NCBI RefSeq assembly: GCF_018618755.1
Contig: NZ_JACSMR010000001.1
Span: 620,001-684,000, forward strand
Direction of reading: 5' to 3'
Source of the DNA: Exiguobacterium sp. s193
Lineage (GTDB): Bacteria > Bacillota > Bacilli > Exiguobacteriales > Exiguobacteriaceae
DNA length: 64,000 nucleotides
In this document: one piece after another, positions 42,683-52,839 of the stretch
Numbering within the stretch: the stretch's first letter is position 1
How the letters are laid out: each line of letters starts with the position of its first letter
Program-made: the position numbers and the translations under genes
Notes under the pieces: model-generated
Databases searched by the model: none
Told to the model about the DNA's origin: nothing
Seen by the model: the letters and a program-made list of their open reading frames with translations, nothing else

Positions 42683-45430
42683 TTAATACTTATTTGTTTC
42701 TTTCAATTTGTAACCATTCGATAATTCTAACCAAACCGTGTTTCCTTTTTTCGTTTTTACATGAATGTATGGACGACCTTGAGAAACGCGTAATTCAAGC
42801 AGTTCACCTTGCTGATCGGCATGTGTCTCACTTGCTTTGTCCCAGTTGCCGGCAAGCTTCCGTTCGATAAAGATATGTTTCCCTTTTTGAACGGCACGCC
42901 ATTTTCCGATTTCCGCTTTCCCGTTGACAGCTTTCGCACTTTCCATCCCTTGAATTGAAATGATCGCCGGATCGTGATCGCTTGCGCTTCCGTCCGCTTC
43001 CATATAATCCGAGTTGATGTTGACGATATCTGATGACGTATACGGTTTTAAGTTTTTCGAAATTAAGATGTGGTCGAGTACTTGGGCATTCCCGTTGTAG
43101 ACGTATGAATAACGTTCTGATTTCGGAAGATCATCGACCGTGTTCCACAAGTTATCCCCTTTGAGGATGTCGAGTGTTTTCGAGAACTGGAAGTCGTTCA
43201 AGTCACCGAGGACGACGACGTTCGAGTCTTTGACTTCCGTCTCCAGTTCATTGACGAAATCTTGCACGATGTTCGCAATCGCGTGACGTTGCACTTCACT
43301 CTTCCGGACGACCGGCTGGTTTTTACCGAAGTCTGCTCCGTCGCCGCCTTTTGAATTGAAGTGGTTGACGATGACATGGTACGACTCGCCTTTAAAGAGG
43401 AACTCACCGACAAGTGGTTTCCGCGAGCTAGCGAAGTTCGGATCCATCGGTTGAATGCGTCCCGGGTTACTCGTCAACTTGCCGTTTTCGACCGAGACGG
43501 CTTCCGTCGCCGTTCCTTTTTGACCCGGTGCAAGCGAAACGCGTTCCGGGTTATACAAGAATCCGACACGGATGTTTCCGCCCGGCTGACCCCCGTCTTT
43601 TTTATCTTCTGGCGCGATGTCTGTGTACGCATATTTGACGCCCGTTTTCGCTTCGATTGCTGCGATCAATGTTTCAAACGATTTCGAGGCATCGACGGTT
43701 CCGCTATCAACTGCGCCATCGTTATCCTGCATTTCTGTCAAACCGACGATGTCTGGTGTTTTGAGGAAAGTTGCGATTCCTTCAGAAACACGATCGACTT
43801 TTCCGGCATCTGCTGTCGAAGCAAAGTTCTCGACGTTATACGATGCGACCGTCAAACGCGAATCGCCTGTTTCGATGTTCGTCGGCTGACGATCGACTTC
43901 ACTCGTGACGAGTTTTGGAAGGTCGGCTGCTTTTGACAAGACTTTATACGCGGAGTAGTTGTAGCTCATGACCCCTTCAATCGTTCCTTCAAAACGGTCA
44001 CCTGATTTAGCACGGTATGACGAGCTTCCCATCTCGACGAAGAGACGTTCCGGGTTAACATTGTCTGCCGTCAAGATTGGTGTCCCGCGTTTCGTGTAGA
44101 CTTTATCTGCTGTTTGCGTCCGGACAGGGATCGTCCGGTTTGCTTGTGGTCCTGTGACGATGGCGTTCGGAAGTGCGACACGCATTCCTTCGACACTTTC
44201 ATACAAATCGATTGCGTCTTCTTCCGGATCAAAGTTTGCGAACGCATCGTTATCGACGACGTCTGTCGGGATTAAGACCCCATCACCGCCGAGGACGATG
44301 CTTGCAGGCAATCCTTCATTCAGTGCGCCTTTGACAAGGTTGACAGCACTGATTTCCGTTACCGGGAGATCCGTATCGAATTTATCGCTGTATCCGCCTA
44401 AAATCCATTCCTTGACGTAACCTGTCGTCGCGACTTTTTGTCCGACAGCAGCCCCGTGGTTTTTCGAATAGACTAAAATTCCCTCAGATGTCTTACTGTT
44501 GTTATCCGGATTCGGATCTTGCATGTAGAAGTTATTTGCATCCACGACATACGTGACGACACCTGTCGTCCGGACGAGATCATTGGCATAAGGAGATGTG
44601 TGTGCAATCCCCTGAATGCTACTGATTTTTGTGATTGGTGGTGCGATGTAGTACTTGAACGTCGAAACGGCTGATGTTTTGCCTTCTTTGACGACAACCG
44701 CTTGAATCGTCAGTTCTTCGTTGATTGTGATCGGCTCCGAGTAAACCGGACTTTCCGCTGTCGGTGTTGATCCATCGACTGTATAGTGAATCGTACCTTC
44801 GCCCGAAAGCGTGACTTTATCGCCACGTTCGACTTCGCCAACCGGGTCAGCCGTTGGTGCAACGAGAATATCTCCTGTTTCTGCTTTATGTGACCCTAAA
44901 TCCGTTAATGTATCGACCGGGAAGCTTGTCCATTGTGACGGTTCATATGTTTTTGAACCAGTCGTCACGTTTGTGTTTCGGACGAGTGTCGTATCTTTCG
45001 CAAAATCCGTACTTGAACCGACTGGTCCGATGATATCGAGGATGACATCTCCTTTTTTCAACGCAACGGGATCGTTTCCGTTGAAGTTCAGTGACCCTGT
45101 CGTCTGTTGTGCTTTTGCTTTAATGTCAGCATTCGCGCTTGAGTTTGCGATGACAAATGTTTTTCCTGGATCAAGTGTTCCAGAAAGTGTGATTTTTGAT
45201 TCAGACGGTCCACCGTTCGTATACTGTACGAGTGTATAGTCAGCGAGATTGATGATTTGACCTGAACCGTTGTAGATTTCAATCGCTTTATTGTTGCTTG
45301 ATCCTTCTATGTACTCTGACAGGATGACGCCTTCGCCTTCTGCCCCTACGATGATGCCTGCTTGCGGAAGAATACCTGCTGTTAATGCCCCGACCAATGC
45401 CCACTTACCAAACGTACTTCCGTATTTCAT
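42683..45430 (-). CDS. Large secreted endonuclease/exonuclease/phosphatase protein with lamin-tail domain
   Basis: A 915-residue exported protein. After a signal peptide (about 1-29) comes a lamin-tail domain (about 33-160, VILSEYIEGSSNNKAIEIYN), a chitobiase-like beta domain (about 190-265, HYTVDGSTPTAESPVYSEP), an OB-fold-like region (about 270-510) and an EEP-type nuclease domain (about 525-860) with SYNVENF, VGLTEMQDND, VVLGDLNDF and SDHDPAII, the acid/base set for metal-dependent phosphodiester cleavage. It resembles secreted nucleases such as YhcR and likely degrades external DNA or RNA for nutrients. A perfect cre site lies about 110 bases upstream of the start. Confidence 0.9.
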   Translation of the reverse strand: MKYGSTFGKWALVGALTAGILPQAGIIVGAEGEGVILSEYIEGSSNNKAIEIYNGSGQIINLADYTLVQYTNGGPSESKITLSGTLDPGKTFVIANSSANADIKAKAQQTTGSLNFNGNDPVALKKGDVILDIIGPVGSSTDFAKDTTLVRNTNVTTGSKTYEPSQWTSFPVDTLTDLGSHKAETGDILVAPTADPVGEVERGDKVTLSGEGTIHYTVDGSTPTAESPVYSEPITINEELTIQAVVVKEGKTSAVSTFKYYIAPPITKISSIQGIAHTSPYANDLVRTTGVVTYVVDANNFYMQDPNPDNNSKTSEGILVYSKNHGAAVGQKVATTGYVKEWILGGYSDKFDTDLPVTEISAVNLVKGALNEGLPASIVLGGDGVLIPTDVVDNDAFANFDPEEDAIDLYESVEGMRVALPNAIVTGPQANRTIPVRTQTADKVYTKRGTPILTADNVNPERLFVEMGSSSYRAKSGDRFEGTIEGVMSYNYSAYKVLSKAADLPKLVTSEVDRQPTNIETGDSRLTVASYNVENFASTADAGKVDRVSEGIATFLKTPDIVGLTEMQDNDGAVDSGTVDASKSFETLIAAIEAKTGVKYAYTDIAPEDKKDGGQPGGNIRVGFLYNPERVSLAPGQKGTATEAVSVENGKLTSNPGRIQPMDPNFASSRKPLVGEFLFKGESYHVIVNHFNSKGGDGADFGKNQPVVRKSEVQRHAIANIVQDFVNELETEVKDSNVVVLGDLNDFQFSKTLDILKGDNLWNTVDDLPKSERYSYVYNGNAQVLDHILISKNLKPYTSSDIVNINSDYMEADGSASDHDPAIISIQGMESAKAVNGKAEIGKWRAVQKGKHIFIERKLAGNWDKASETHADQQGELLELRVSQGRPYIHVKTKKGNTVWLELSNGYKLKETNKY

Positions 45431-45540
45431 GATGTTGACCCCCTATTGAATTTTCTGACACTTCTTTATAATATCAGATATATTTTATAAAAGTGTATAA
45501 TTTTCGTAAAAAAAGACGTCATCCTTCGTAAATGATAAAA

Positions 45541-45556
45541 ATGGTATCGCTTACAA
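45541..45556 (-). promoter_or_regulatory. cre site upstream of the secreted nuclease gene
   Basis: TTGTAAGCGATACCAT on the minus strand matches WTGNAANCGNNNNCAW at every fixed position. It lies 111-126 bases before the start codon. The promoter was not placed, so repression or activation by CcpA cannot be told. Confidence 0.55.
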
Positions 45557-45639
45557 TAATTTATCGTTCGTCTTTATTCAGAATATTTTTTTGAGGTCTC
45601 CAGTAAAAACAAGTCCTAACATCTTGAGCAGTCTAAAAA

Positions 45640-46055
45640 ACGGCATAAAAAAAACGCCTTTTCAGCGTGTATCAATCGTTCATTTTTGGTTGTCATCGGA
45701 ATCGGGGACACAGGTGATCAAAACACCTGAAACGACGAAAGCCCTACCTCTCTTTCGTTGTTACGGCTCCTTGGCCGCGCCAGCTGAATCAAGCGTTTTA
45801 GCAAGAATCAAGTTGCGTATTAGGTTACGCATGTACTGGGATTTTTAGAGTTTCGCTCGGCTGAGCTGAAAAGTATCGAATGGAAGGTTTATCTTGCTGG
45901 GTCAACTTCTTCCCTTAGAAGAAGGACAAAATAAAAGCGATGACTTATGTCTGACTTGTTCGTCAGTTTAAGGTCTAAAAATCCTGACCTGATTATTAAA
46001 TTGTGTATTGTGGGTTAAAGATTCTCACATGAGTGATCATCCCCGATTCATGACA
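45640..46055 (-). ncRNA. Hairpin-rich intergenic region, candidate RNA of unknown type
   Basis: No credible gene. Several hairpins follow one another at 45712-45870: CAGGTG/CACCTG, ACGACGAAAG/CTTTCGTTGT, TGCGTA/TACGCA and GCTC/GAGC. On the minus strand a promoter-like pair lies upstream at 46062-46091, and ACGC/GCGT followed by TTTTTTTT (about 45650-45672) could end a transcript of about 400 bases. I compared it by eye with RNase P, tmRNA, SRP RNA and common riboswitches and found no match. Confidence 0.35.
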
Positions 46056-46061
46056 GTTATT

Positions 46062-46091
46062 AATGTAACACAAAACATTTTATAAAGTCAA
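46062..46091 (-). promoter_or_regulatory. Promoter-like pair reading into the hairpin-rich region
   Basis: TTGACT (46086-46091), 18 bases, TACATT (46062-46067) on the minus strand. The only downstream content on this strand before the nuclease gene is the unassigned structured region. Confidence 0.4.
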
Positions 46092-46191
46092 TCTTTTTCT
46101 CTAGATTTCTTTTACTAAATCAAGTTGATACTGATCATAGAAATCGCTATCGTAAAGATATATATACTATAGAAGAAACGAGGTACGCATC

Positions 46192-48225
46192 ATGCCGAAG
46201 AACCGCTTAATTCATGAATCAAGTCCTTATCTGCAACAACACGCTTCAAATCCCGTCGACTGGTATCCATGGGGGGAAGAAGCGTTCGCGGCTGCCCGTG
46301 CTGCAAATAAACCGATTTTTTTATCAATCGGTTATTCGACCTGCCATTGGTGTCACGTCCTCGCCCATGAAAGTTTCGAAGATGACGAGACGGCGGCAAT
46401 GCTTAATCAACGGTTCATCTCGATTAAAGTTGACCGGGAAGAACGTCCTGACATTGATCAAATCTACATGACGGCAGCTCAAATCATGAATGGGCAAGGC
46501 GGATGGCCGCTCAGTGTCTTCATGTCACCGGACCAAATACCCTTTTACATCGGGACCTATTTTCCGAAGACACCCCAATTCAATCGGCCAAGTTTTCGCC
46601 AGGTCCTGCTCCAATTGAGTGAACACTATCAAACGAATCCGCAAAAAATCAAACGGGTCAGTGAAAACATCGAACAAGCCTTACGTGATGTCAACGGAAG
46701 CAAACCACCCGACGAACTCGAAGAAACCCTCCTGCATGAGACGTTTGATCAAGCGATGCGGCAATTCGATGTCGCAAATGGCGGGTTCGGCGGTGCACCG
46801 AAGTTTCCCGCTCCGTCACTCCTGACCTTTTTACTCGATTATTACCGGTACGCCGAAGACGAAACCGCACTTCAAATGGTTATGCGGACACTGACGGCGA
46901 TGCGGGATGGTGGAATCACCGATCAGGTCGGATTCGGATTGTACCGGTACGCCGTTGATCAGACGTGGACGATCCCGCATTTTGAAAAGATGCTTTATGA
47001 TAACGCCTTATTTGCGACGCTTTGCCTTGAAACGTATCAGGCGTCCGGCAAAGAACGCTTCAAGCGGTACGCAGAAGAAATTTTCTTGTATGTCGAACGC
47101 GATTTACTGTCGGACGACGGTGCCTTTTATTCGGCGGAAGATGCAGACAGTGAAGGACGGGAAGGACTGTTTTATACGTTTACGACGGATGAGCTCGAAC
47201 ACCACCTTGGAGCAGATGCCCTTTTCCCACGTTACTATCATGCGACGGCTTCAGGTAATTTTGAAGGACGCCATGTGTTTCACCGCTCGAATCAACAATT
47301 GACGACGTTCGCAGCAAAAGTTGGTTTACCAGTTTCGGAAGTCGTCCGCCGACTCGAACAGGAACGGCGACACTTGCTTGCGATCCGCTCGGAACGAACC
47401 CGTCCGTTTCGCGATGACAAGGTACTGACGTCTTGGAATGCCTTGATGATTTCAGCGTTCGCAAAAGCAGGGCGGATCCTAAACGAATCCCATTACACGT
47501 CCGTCGCAACACGTGCCATCCGCTTCATCGAAGAACATCTCTATGAGGGTGACCGCTTACGGGTCAGTTACAGGAATGGTCATGTGCAAGGAGACGGGTT
47601 TCTCGACGATTATAGTTTTCTGACGGAAGCTTATCTCGAGTTACACCAAACGACTCAAGACGTCCATTACTTGAAACACGCGATCCATTTGACTGACGTG
47701 ATGATTTCAGGATTCGCTGACCCATCTGGCAGTTTTTTCTTCACTTCAGACAGCGCTGAACAACTTCTGCTTCGACCAAAAGAACTCTATGATGGTGTCA
47801 CACCTGCCGGAAACAGTACGGCAGCTTTAAATCTGTTCCGGTTGTCCCAATTGACGGGTCGCTCGACCTATCTTGAGCTTGTCCACCAAGTTCTCCAGTC
47901 GACTGTCGACGAGATGAAACAACAACCGACCGGATATGCGTCGCTGATCAGCGTCTATTGCCGGATCATGATGCAGCCGCAAGAATTAATCATCTTGACC
48001 GACGACATGCCTGCAGTCGCACCGTACCTGTCACGCCTCCACAACAATCGTCTCCCGGAACTTGCCCTGCTTGTCGGCACACGACACGAACTGATGCAAG
48101 CAGCTCCGTTCATCGCTGACTATTCTATGTTGGATGATCGCCCGACCGCCTATCTGTGTCACGATTTTACATGTGATCAACCAACGACCGACCTCGAACA
48201 CGTTTGCCACCAATTAGAGATTTAA
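46192..48225 (+). CDS. YyaL/SSP411-like thioredoxin-domain protein (DUF255)
   Basis: A 677-residue protein with an N-terminal thioredoxin-like domain (about 1-165), start [20 protein letters not shown], CxxC motif C51-H-W-C54 and [15 protein letters not shown] near 105, followed by an (alpha/alpha) barrel like that of glycosidases and epimerases (about 190-660), with [11 protein letters not shown] near 262. The family is widespread from bacteria to animals; its reaction is unknown. The ATG follows ACGAGG. TTGATA and TATCGT 17 bases apart upstream are a weak promoter candidate. Confidence 0.92.
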   Translation: MPKNRLIHESSPYLQQHASNPVDWYPWGEEAFAAARAANKPIFLSIGYSTCHWCHVLAHESFEDDETAAMLNQRFISIKVDREERPDIDQIYMTAAQIMNGQGGWPLSVFMSPDQIPFYIGTYFPKTPQFNRPSFRQVLLQLSEHYQTNPQKIKRVSENIEQALRDVNGSKPPDELEETLLHETFDQAMRQFDVANGGFGGAPKFPAPSLLTFLLDYYRYAEDETALQMVMRTLTAMRDGGITDQVGFGLYRYAVDQTWTIPHFEKMLYDNALFATLCLETYQASGKERFKRYAEEIFLYVERDLLSDDGAFYSAEDADSEGREGLFYTFTTDELEHHLGADALFPRYYHATASGNFEGRHVFHRSNQQLTTFAAKVGLPVSEVVRRLEQERRHLLAIRSERTRPFRDDKVLTSWNALMISAFAKAGRILNESHYTSVATRAIRFIEEHLYEGDRLRVSYRNGHVQGDGFLDDYSFLTEAYLELHQTTQDVHYLKHAIHLTDVMISGFADPSGSFFFTSDSAEQLLLRPKELYDGVTPAGNSTAALNLFRLSQLTGRSTYLELVHQVLQSTVDEMKQQPTGYASLISVYCRIMMQPQELIILTDDMPAVAPYLSRLHNNRLPELALLVGTRHELMQAAPFIADYSMLDDRPTAYLCHDFTCDQPTTDLEHVCHQLEI

Positions 48226-48231
48226 ACTTGA

Positions 48232-48260
48232 ACCCTTCTGTCTTGTAAAAACAGAAGGGT
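48232..48260. terminator. Terminator-like hairpin left of A4, duplicated to the right
   Basis: ACCCTTCTGT/ACAGAAGGGT around CTTGTAAAA. The same sequence with three changes is found at 48598-48630 on the far side of element A4. There is no T-run at this copy; the element starts directly after it. Confidence 0.65.
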
Positions 48261-48596
48261 CAGCGTGTAGACAAAGTGATATCGGAAGATAAAAGCATCT
48301 TTTTTCGTTGCTTTCCTCGGGCGAGGCAGGTGAATCACGCGCTTTTTCATGTAGGAGTCAACGAAACGTGAGGCTATTTAGGTAATACCGTGAGGGGAAT
48401 CCAGACATGCAGACAGTGTAGAGCGCACTCCGTCTTGAATCGCTTTTAAAGCGAAAAGCAATCGGTCGCGCCCCTGCAGCTTTGCTGTAGCGGCGCGGAA
48501 GATTGCCGCTTTGAAGACGAGGCGAGACAGGGAAGCGCGAACGGATTGCTTCTCGATGTCGCATTTTCACGCTTCATAAGAGTTTTTCTACAGTCT
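48261..48596 (-). mobile_element. Family A interspersed element, copy A4 (reverse)
   Basis: A reverse-oriented copy of about 336 bp. Its ends are CAGCGTGTAGACAAAG at the left and, inverted, AGACTGTAGAAAAACTC at the right. It carries the long-form hairpin (CTACAGC/GCTGCAG) seen in A2. Its core is shortened: GTCAACGAAACGTG and GCCTCGCCCGAGGAAAGCAA remain, with changed middle. It is flanked by a near-duplicated terminator of about 30 bp. Confidence 0.75.
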
Positions 48597-48597
48597 A

Positions 48598-48630
48598 ATC
48601 CTTCTGACTTCTAAAAACAGAAGGGTTTTT
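48598..48630 (+). terminator. Terminator right of A4
   Basis: CCTTCTG/CAGAAGG followed by GTTTTT. It is the copy with a T-run, probably the original terminator of the YyaL-like gene or the duplicated one. Confidence 0.75.
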
Positions 48631-48790
48631 CAAAATTCTAAACCCCTCATTTCAAAAAAATTCTAATTTTACTTTAGATAAATGTTTTATTGTCGATAGT
48701 AGAGATAGGAACACTTATCTTACACCTTAGAATCGACATCCTAGAGCCCGAAACGTCTTCGGACGAATTCTAACTAGGAGGAACTACTCT

Positions 48791-51700
48791 TTGAACACGA
48801 CACTATTCACGAAAACCTTGAAGATGCTCGTCTGCTTCGTCATGGTCCTCGGCGTATTGTTTACGTATACTAAATCACCTGAGGCTGCTACGACGAAAGC
48901 GACGACTTATCGCCTGTCTACAGATACTTATCTGTACGACCGGACGACATCTTCCCGGAAACGCTTGTTGACGATCAAGACCGGAACAATCGTTTCATCC
49001 ACGTATGTGTCTACTTCTGGCTATTTCAGAAGAGTAACGTACGGTGGAAAAACGGGATACGTCGCGTCAAAATATTTAACACCCTACTATCAAAAACAAA
49101 CGATTAGTGGGCAACGCTTCGCCGTCTCAAAACAGATGACACTCCATCAATCGGCGACGACAACAGCAAAAACAATCGCGACATTACACGCGAACGACGT
49201 CTATTATACTTCGCAAAAGGTCATTAATCCTTATGGTGAAGTCTGGTACCGCGTCAAGTACGACGGAAAAACAAGTTACATCCAAGCGCTCAATGCAAAT
49301 CCGATCAGCTATCAACGGTTAACGGATACGTCATATGAGACAACGGACGCGTACAGCCTCCGTCAATACGCAGGAACAGGTTTCCCACGTGAACTCGTTG
49401 TCCCAAGTGGCACTACTTTAAAAACGACTGGGCGAATCGGGGATTGGTACAAAGTCGCATATGCCGGGAAATCCGGTTACATGTACAAAGAGGCGTTCAC
49501 CGGTGCATCAAAACAAAATGTGACAGTCATTCCCGAGACGACGTTCAAAACAAAATTGACGACGTCACTCTATGACGCAACAGACTTAAGTAAAAAATCA
49601 CTGACACTGATTCCGAGTGGTTCACTCGTCAAGTCGACGACAAAATCAGGTCTCTACCACCGTGTTACATACAACGGAAAAACGGGCTATGTATTAACGA
49701 CAGCACTTGCTGAGTACACGACGACTGCCAAGTTGTCATCTTCTCGCTTCCTGCTTGCGAAGACGATTGAAATCAAGTCGACGCCATCAAGCAGCAGCAC
49801 GACGAAAACAACCTTTACCTCAGGTGACGTCTACTATACGAAATATGTAGTGACGAATGCGATTGGTGAGCAATGGCACAAAGTATCGAAAGACGGTCAG
49901 ACCGGTTACGTCAAAATCAATCAAGGGACAGCGATTTCTTATAAATCGAAAGCCGTTTCTTTGAAAACGACGTCTACGACACCGCTCCGTTCATATGCCG
50001 GTCCTTCTTACGCTCCTGTCAAAACGATTCCAAGTGGAACGGTCATCGACATCAAAGGACAAATCGGGAACTGGTATAAAGTTTCGTATGACGGAAAATC
50101 CGGTTATGCGGCAACGTCCATGTTCACGAGTCAAATCACAAAACAAAAAATTTCCGGTGCACGTTTCAAACTTGCGATTGCAACTGCCATCAAATCAGCA
50201 CCTGCGTCTTCTGCCTCGACACTCGCGACATTCGATAAAGAGGATATCTATTATACGACGCAACTCGTCACGAACGGTTCGTCGAAATGGCACCGTGTTA
50301 AAAAGGATGGGAAAACAGGCTATATTCCAGTTGGACAAGGAACACCTGTCTCATACAAGTCAGAAGACTTAAACGTTAAGACAACTGCGTTGACGTCACT
50401 CCGTTCGTATGCTGGTTCATATGACACGGTCAAAGCGATTCCAGCAGGGACAATCTTAAAAGTCACAGGTAAGATGAACGAATGGTATAAACTTTCATTT
50501 GACGGTAAGTCAGGTTATGCTGACTCAGCGACGATGACCGAATTGATCACGAAGCAATCATTATCGTCTTCACGCTACATGTTATCAAAATCCGTCGAAG
50601 TCAAAACGAATCACCATTCGGCAGCTGAGACATTAACAACTTTATCGCCCGGGGACATCTACTACACGACACAGCTCGTCACGAATGGACGGGATGAGCA
50701 GTGGCACCGCATGTCGATCGATGGAAAAACGGGATATGTCAAAATCAACCAAGGAACACCGGTTGTGTATAACAGTTTGCCGTCCCATCAATACGAAGCA
50801 ACAAGCAACACACCAATCCGCTCTTATGCCGGACCCTCATACGCGACACTAACGACAATCCCAACCGGAACAGTCGTGACACTAAGCGGTCAAATCGGCA
50901 GTTGGGTAAAAGTGAACTACAACGGGAAATCCGGGTATGCTTCGATTGCTACACTCGAAAAAAATACATCATCAAAAAAAATCAGCGGTGCCCGTTTCTT
51001 ACTGAACAGTGCCATCGCGGTCAAAACTTCACCGGACGATACCGCCGCTACTGTCACGACGTTAGGCTACGGCAATGTCTATTACACGACAACTCTCGTC
51101 ACAACCTTTACGAACAGCCAGTGGCATAAAGTCTCGATCGATGGGAAAACCGGGTACATCAAACTCGGTCAAGCGACATCACCGATCAGTTACACAGCAA
51201 AAGATAAGCTTTTCGTCCGGGCGACAGCGCCAACTGTCCTCCGTTCATACGTCGGGAATTCGTACAATGAATTAACGACGATCCCAGCAAACGTCGTCCT
51301 CAGTGTTACAGGGCAGATTGGGAGCTGGTATAAAGTCAGTTACAATGGAAAAACGGGGTATGCGTACAATGGTTCACTCGTTACGACATCGTCAAAATTG
51401 AACGTCTATAATTCGATTGCGACACCTTTTACATTCGACAGCTTCATCAGTGCACAGATGAAATTATATCCGGCACCACAAACGGATCTCTACAAAAATA
51501 AAGTCATGTATGTCAGTGCTGGTTATGTCCGTCTCGGTGGTTCACTTGATCCTACCTATGGAACACTTGCAACCGTCACAGCAACGACGCCGCTCAACAT
51601 CCGTTCGGGTGCGACGACGGCAAGTCATATTTACGGACAATTCCAACCGAACAACATGATTCGTGTTTACCAGAACGTCAGCGGGTTCTATACGACGTAT

Positions 51701-52381
51701 CCACGCGTCTACAGTTCTGCTTCGAACTACTCAACGATTCAATGGTTAAACGCACTTGAGTCGGACGTTCGCGATATCGCAGATCCATTAAAAGTCGATA
51801 AAAACTCACAAGCTTTCTTCCAGTTCCTCGACTTGTCGAAATCGACTGGAGCGACAGCGGCAACACTCGATACAATGTTAGCTAAAGTCACGAAAGGTGC
51901 AGGCATCTTCAACAAGTGCAGTAATGGCAGTTGCGGTCAGGCCTTCATCGATGCCGGCACGAAATATGGCGTCAACGAAGCATACCTCATCTCACATGCT
52001 TTGCTTGAAACAGGAAATGGCACGTCACGACTTGCGACAGGTGTGACATGGAATGGACGGACCGTCTACAACATGTACGGTATCGGTGCTTATGACTATG
52101 ATGCAATCAATACAGGTGCAGCATATGCGTACAGTAAAGGCTGGTTCACACCGGAAGCCGCAATCATCGGCGGTGCTGAATTCATCAGTACGAAATATAT
52201 CCACAATGAATACGATCAAAACACGCTCTACAAGATGCGTTGGAGTCCGATGCGTCCTGGTTCTCACCAGTACGCGACAGACATCGGCTGGGCATCAAAA
52301 CAGACGGCCCGGATTTATAGCCTCTATCAACAGATGGAAAGTTATACGGCAGTCTTTGATATTCCCGTCTTCGCTCGGTAA
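48791..52381 (+). CDS. Secreted N-acetylglucosaminidase autolysin with 12 SH3-like repeats
   Basis: A 1196-residue wall hydrolase. After a signal peptide (about 1-33) come 12 SH3-like repeats (about 35-880) that alternate two kinds: one starting like ISGARF and ending WHKVSxDGKTGYV, one containing LRSYAGPSY, TIPSGTV and GQIGxWYKVxYxGKSGY. They should bind the cell wall. A linker and a C-terminal glucosaminidase domain (about 1030-1185) follow; the likely acid residue is E1073 in HALLETGNGTS, and NMYGIGAYD is typical of this group. It should cut the glycan strand of peptidoglycan during growth or separation. TTG start, set by AGGAGG nine bases upstream. Confidence 0.92.
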   Translation: MNTTLFTKTLKMLVCFVMVLGVLFTYTKSPEAATTKATTYRLSTDTYLYDRTTSSRKRLLTIKTGTIVSSTYVSTSGYFRRVTYGGKTGYVASKYLTPYYQKQTISGQRFAVSKQMTLHQSATTTAKTIATLHANDVYYTSQKVINPYGEVWYRVKYDGKTSYIQALNANPISYQRLTDTSYETTDAYSLRQYAGTGFPRELVVPSGTTLKTTGRIGDWYKVAYAGKSGYMYKEAFTGASKQNVTVIPETTFKTKLTTSLYDATDLSKKSLTLIPSGSLVKSTTKSGLYHRVTYNGKTGYVLTTALAEYTTTAKLSSSRFLLAKTIEIKSTPSSSSTTKTTFTSGDVYYTKYVVTNAIGEQWHKVSKDGQTGYVKINQGTAISYKSKAVSLKTTSTTPLRSYAGPSYAPVKTIPSGTVIDIKGQIGNWYKVSYDGKSGYAATSMFTSQITKQKISGARFKLAIATAIKSAPASSASTLATFDKEDIYYTTQLVTNGSSKWHRVKKDGKTGYIPVGQGTPVSYKSEDLNVKTTALTSLRSYAGSYDTVKAIPAGTILKVTGKMNEWYKLSFDGKSGYADSATMTELITKQSLSSSRYMLSKSVEVKTNHHSAAETLTTLSPGDIYYTTQLVTNGRDEQWHRMSIDGKTGYVKINQGTPVVYNSLPSHQYEATSNTPIRSYAGPSYATLTTIPTGTVVTLSGQIGSWVKVNYNGKSGYASIATLEKNTSSKKISGARFLLNSAIAVKTSPDDTAATVTTLGYGNVYYTTTLVTTFTNSQWHKVSIDGKTGYIKLGQATSPISYTAKDKLFVRATAPTVLRSYVGNSYNELTTIPANVVLSVTGQIGSWYKVSYNGKTGYAYNGSLVTTSSKLNVYNSIATPFTFDSFISAQMKLYPAPQTDLYKNKVMYVSAGYVRLGGSLDPTYGTLATVTATTPLNIRSGATTASHIYGQFQPNNMIRVYQNVSGFYTTYPRVYSSASNYSTIQWLNALESDVRDIADPLKVDKNSQAFFQFLDLSKSTGATAATLDTMLAKVTKGAGIFNKCSNGSCGQAFIDAGTKYGVNEAYLISHALLETGNGTSRLATGVTWNGRTVYNMYGIGAYDYDAINTGAAYAYSKGWFTPEAAIIGGAEFISTKYIHNEYDQNTLYKMRWSPMRPGSHQYATDIGWASKQTARIYSLYQQMESYTAVFDIPVFAR

Positions 52382-52408
52382 TCGCTCAGACACACCCTAA
52401 CGAATACG

Positions 52409-52448
52409 AAAAAACGCTGTTTCCGCAACTGACGGAAACAGCGTTTTT
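52409..52448. terminator. Bidirectional terminator
   Basis: AAAACGCTGTTTCCG and CGGAAACAGCGTTTTT pair perfectly around CAACTGA. It lies between the autolysin gene and the convergent small membrane protein gene. Confidence 0.92.
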
Positions 52449-52461
52449 ACTTTGACCATGA

Positions 52462-52656
52462 TTATGATTGCTCATTCAATTTAGCTTGGACCGTCAAAGG
52501 AGCTAGCATTGTCACCCACAGGGCAACCACTCCAGAAACAAGAATCACAATATCGCGTTCGAATCCGAGGGTCAACAAGGTAATACAACTTGCGACCAGT
52601 ACGAGACAGAGCGTCGCGATCATGACATGACGCGATTGTTTCAACATTTTTCTCAT
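52462..52656 (-). CDS. Small two-helix membrane protein
   Basis: A 64-residue protein with two hydrophobic segments (about 12-30 and 35-53). AAGGAGAG lies seven bases before the ATG, which supports it as a real gene despite its size. Family and role not recognised. A second frame with an ATG at 52663 overlaps in another reading and is rejected. Confidence 0.6.
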   Translation of the reverse strand: MRKMLKQSRHVMIATLCLVLVASCITLLTLGFERDIVILVSGVVALWVTMLAPLTVQAKLNEQS

Positions 52657-52839
52657 GTGGCATCTCTCCTTTCCTTCCAGACTCCTTACTATCCTAACAA
52701 AGATTAGGTGGCTTGTGGGGCGATGACACGGGATTGACGACGCTTTGTGACGGAACTGTCATTTGAAGGTTTCAGTCTCGGCGCCTCCGGCTTTCGTTTG
52801 GTACACTAATACATAAGACACATTAAGGGGGAATTTCTT

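Noticed and set aside
43361-43936. Plus-strand frame of 191 residues opposite the nuclease gene
   Set aside because: It is the antisense shadow of a well-supported gene with clear domain motifs.
45591-45848. Frame of 85 residues in the hairpin-rich gap
   Set aside because: Unusual composition, no ribosome binding site, and it runs through several hairpins.
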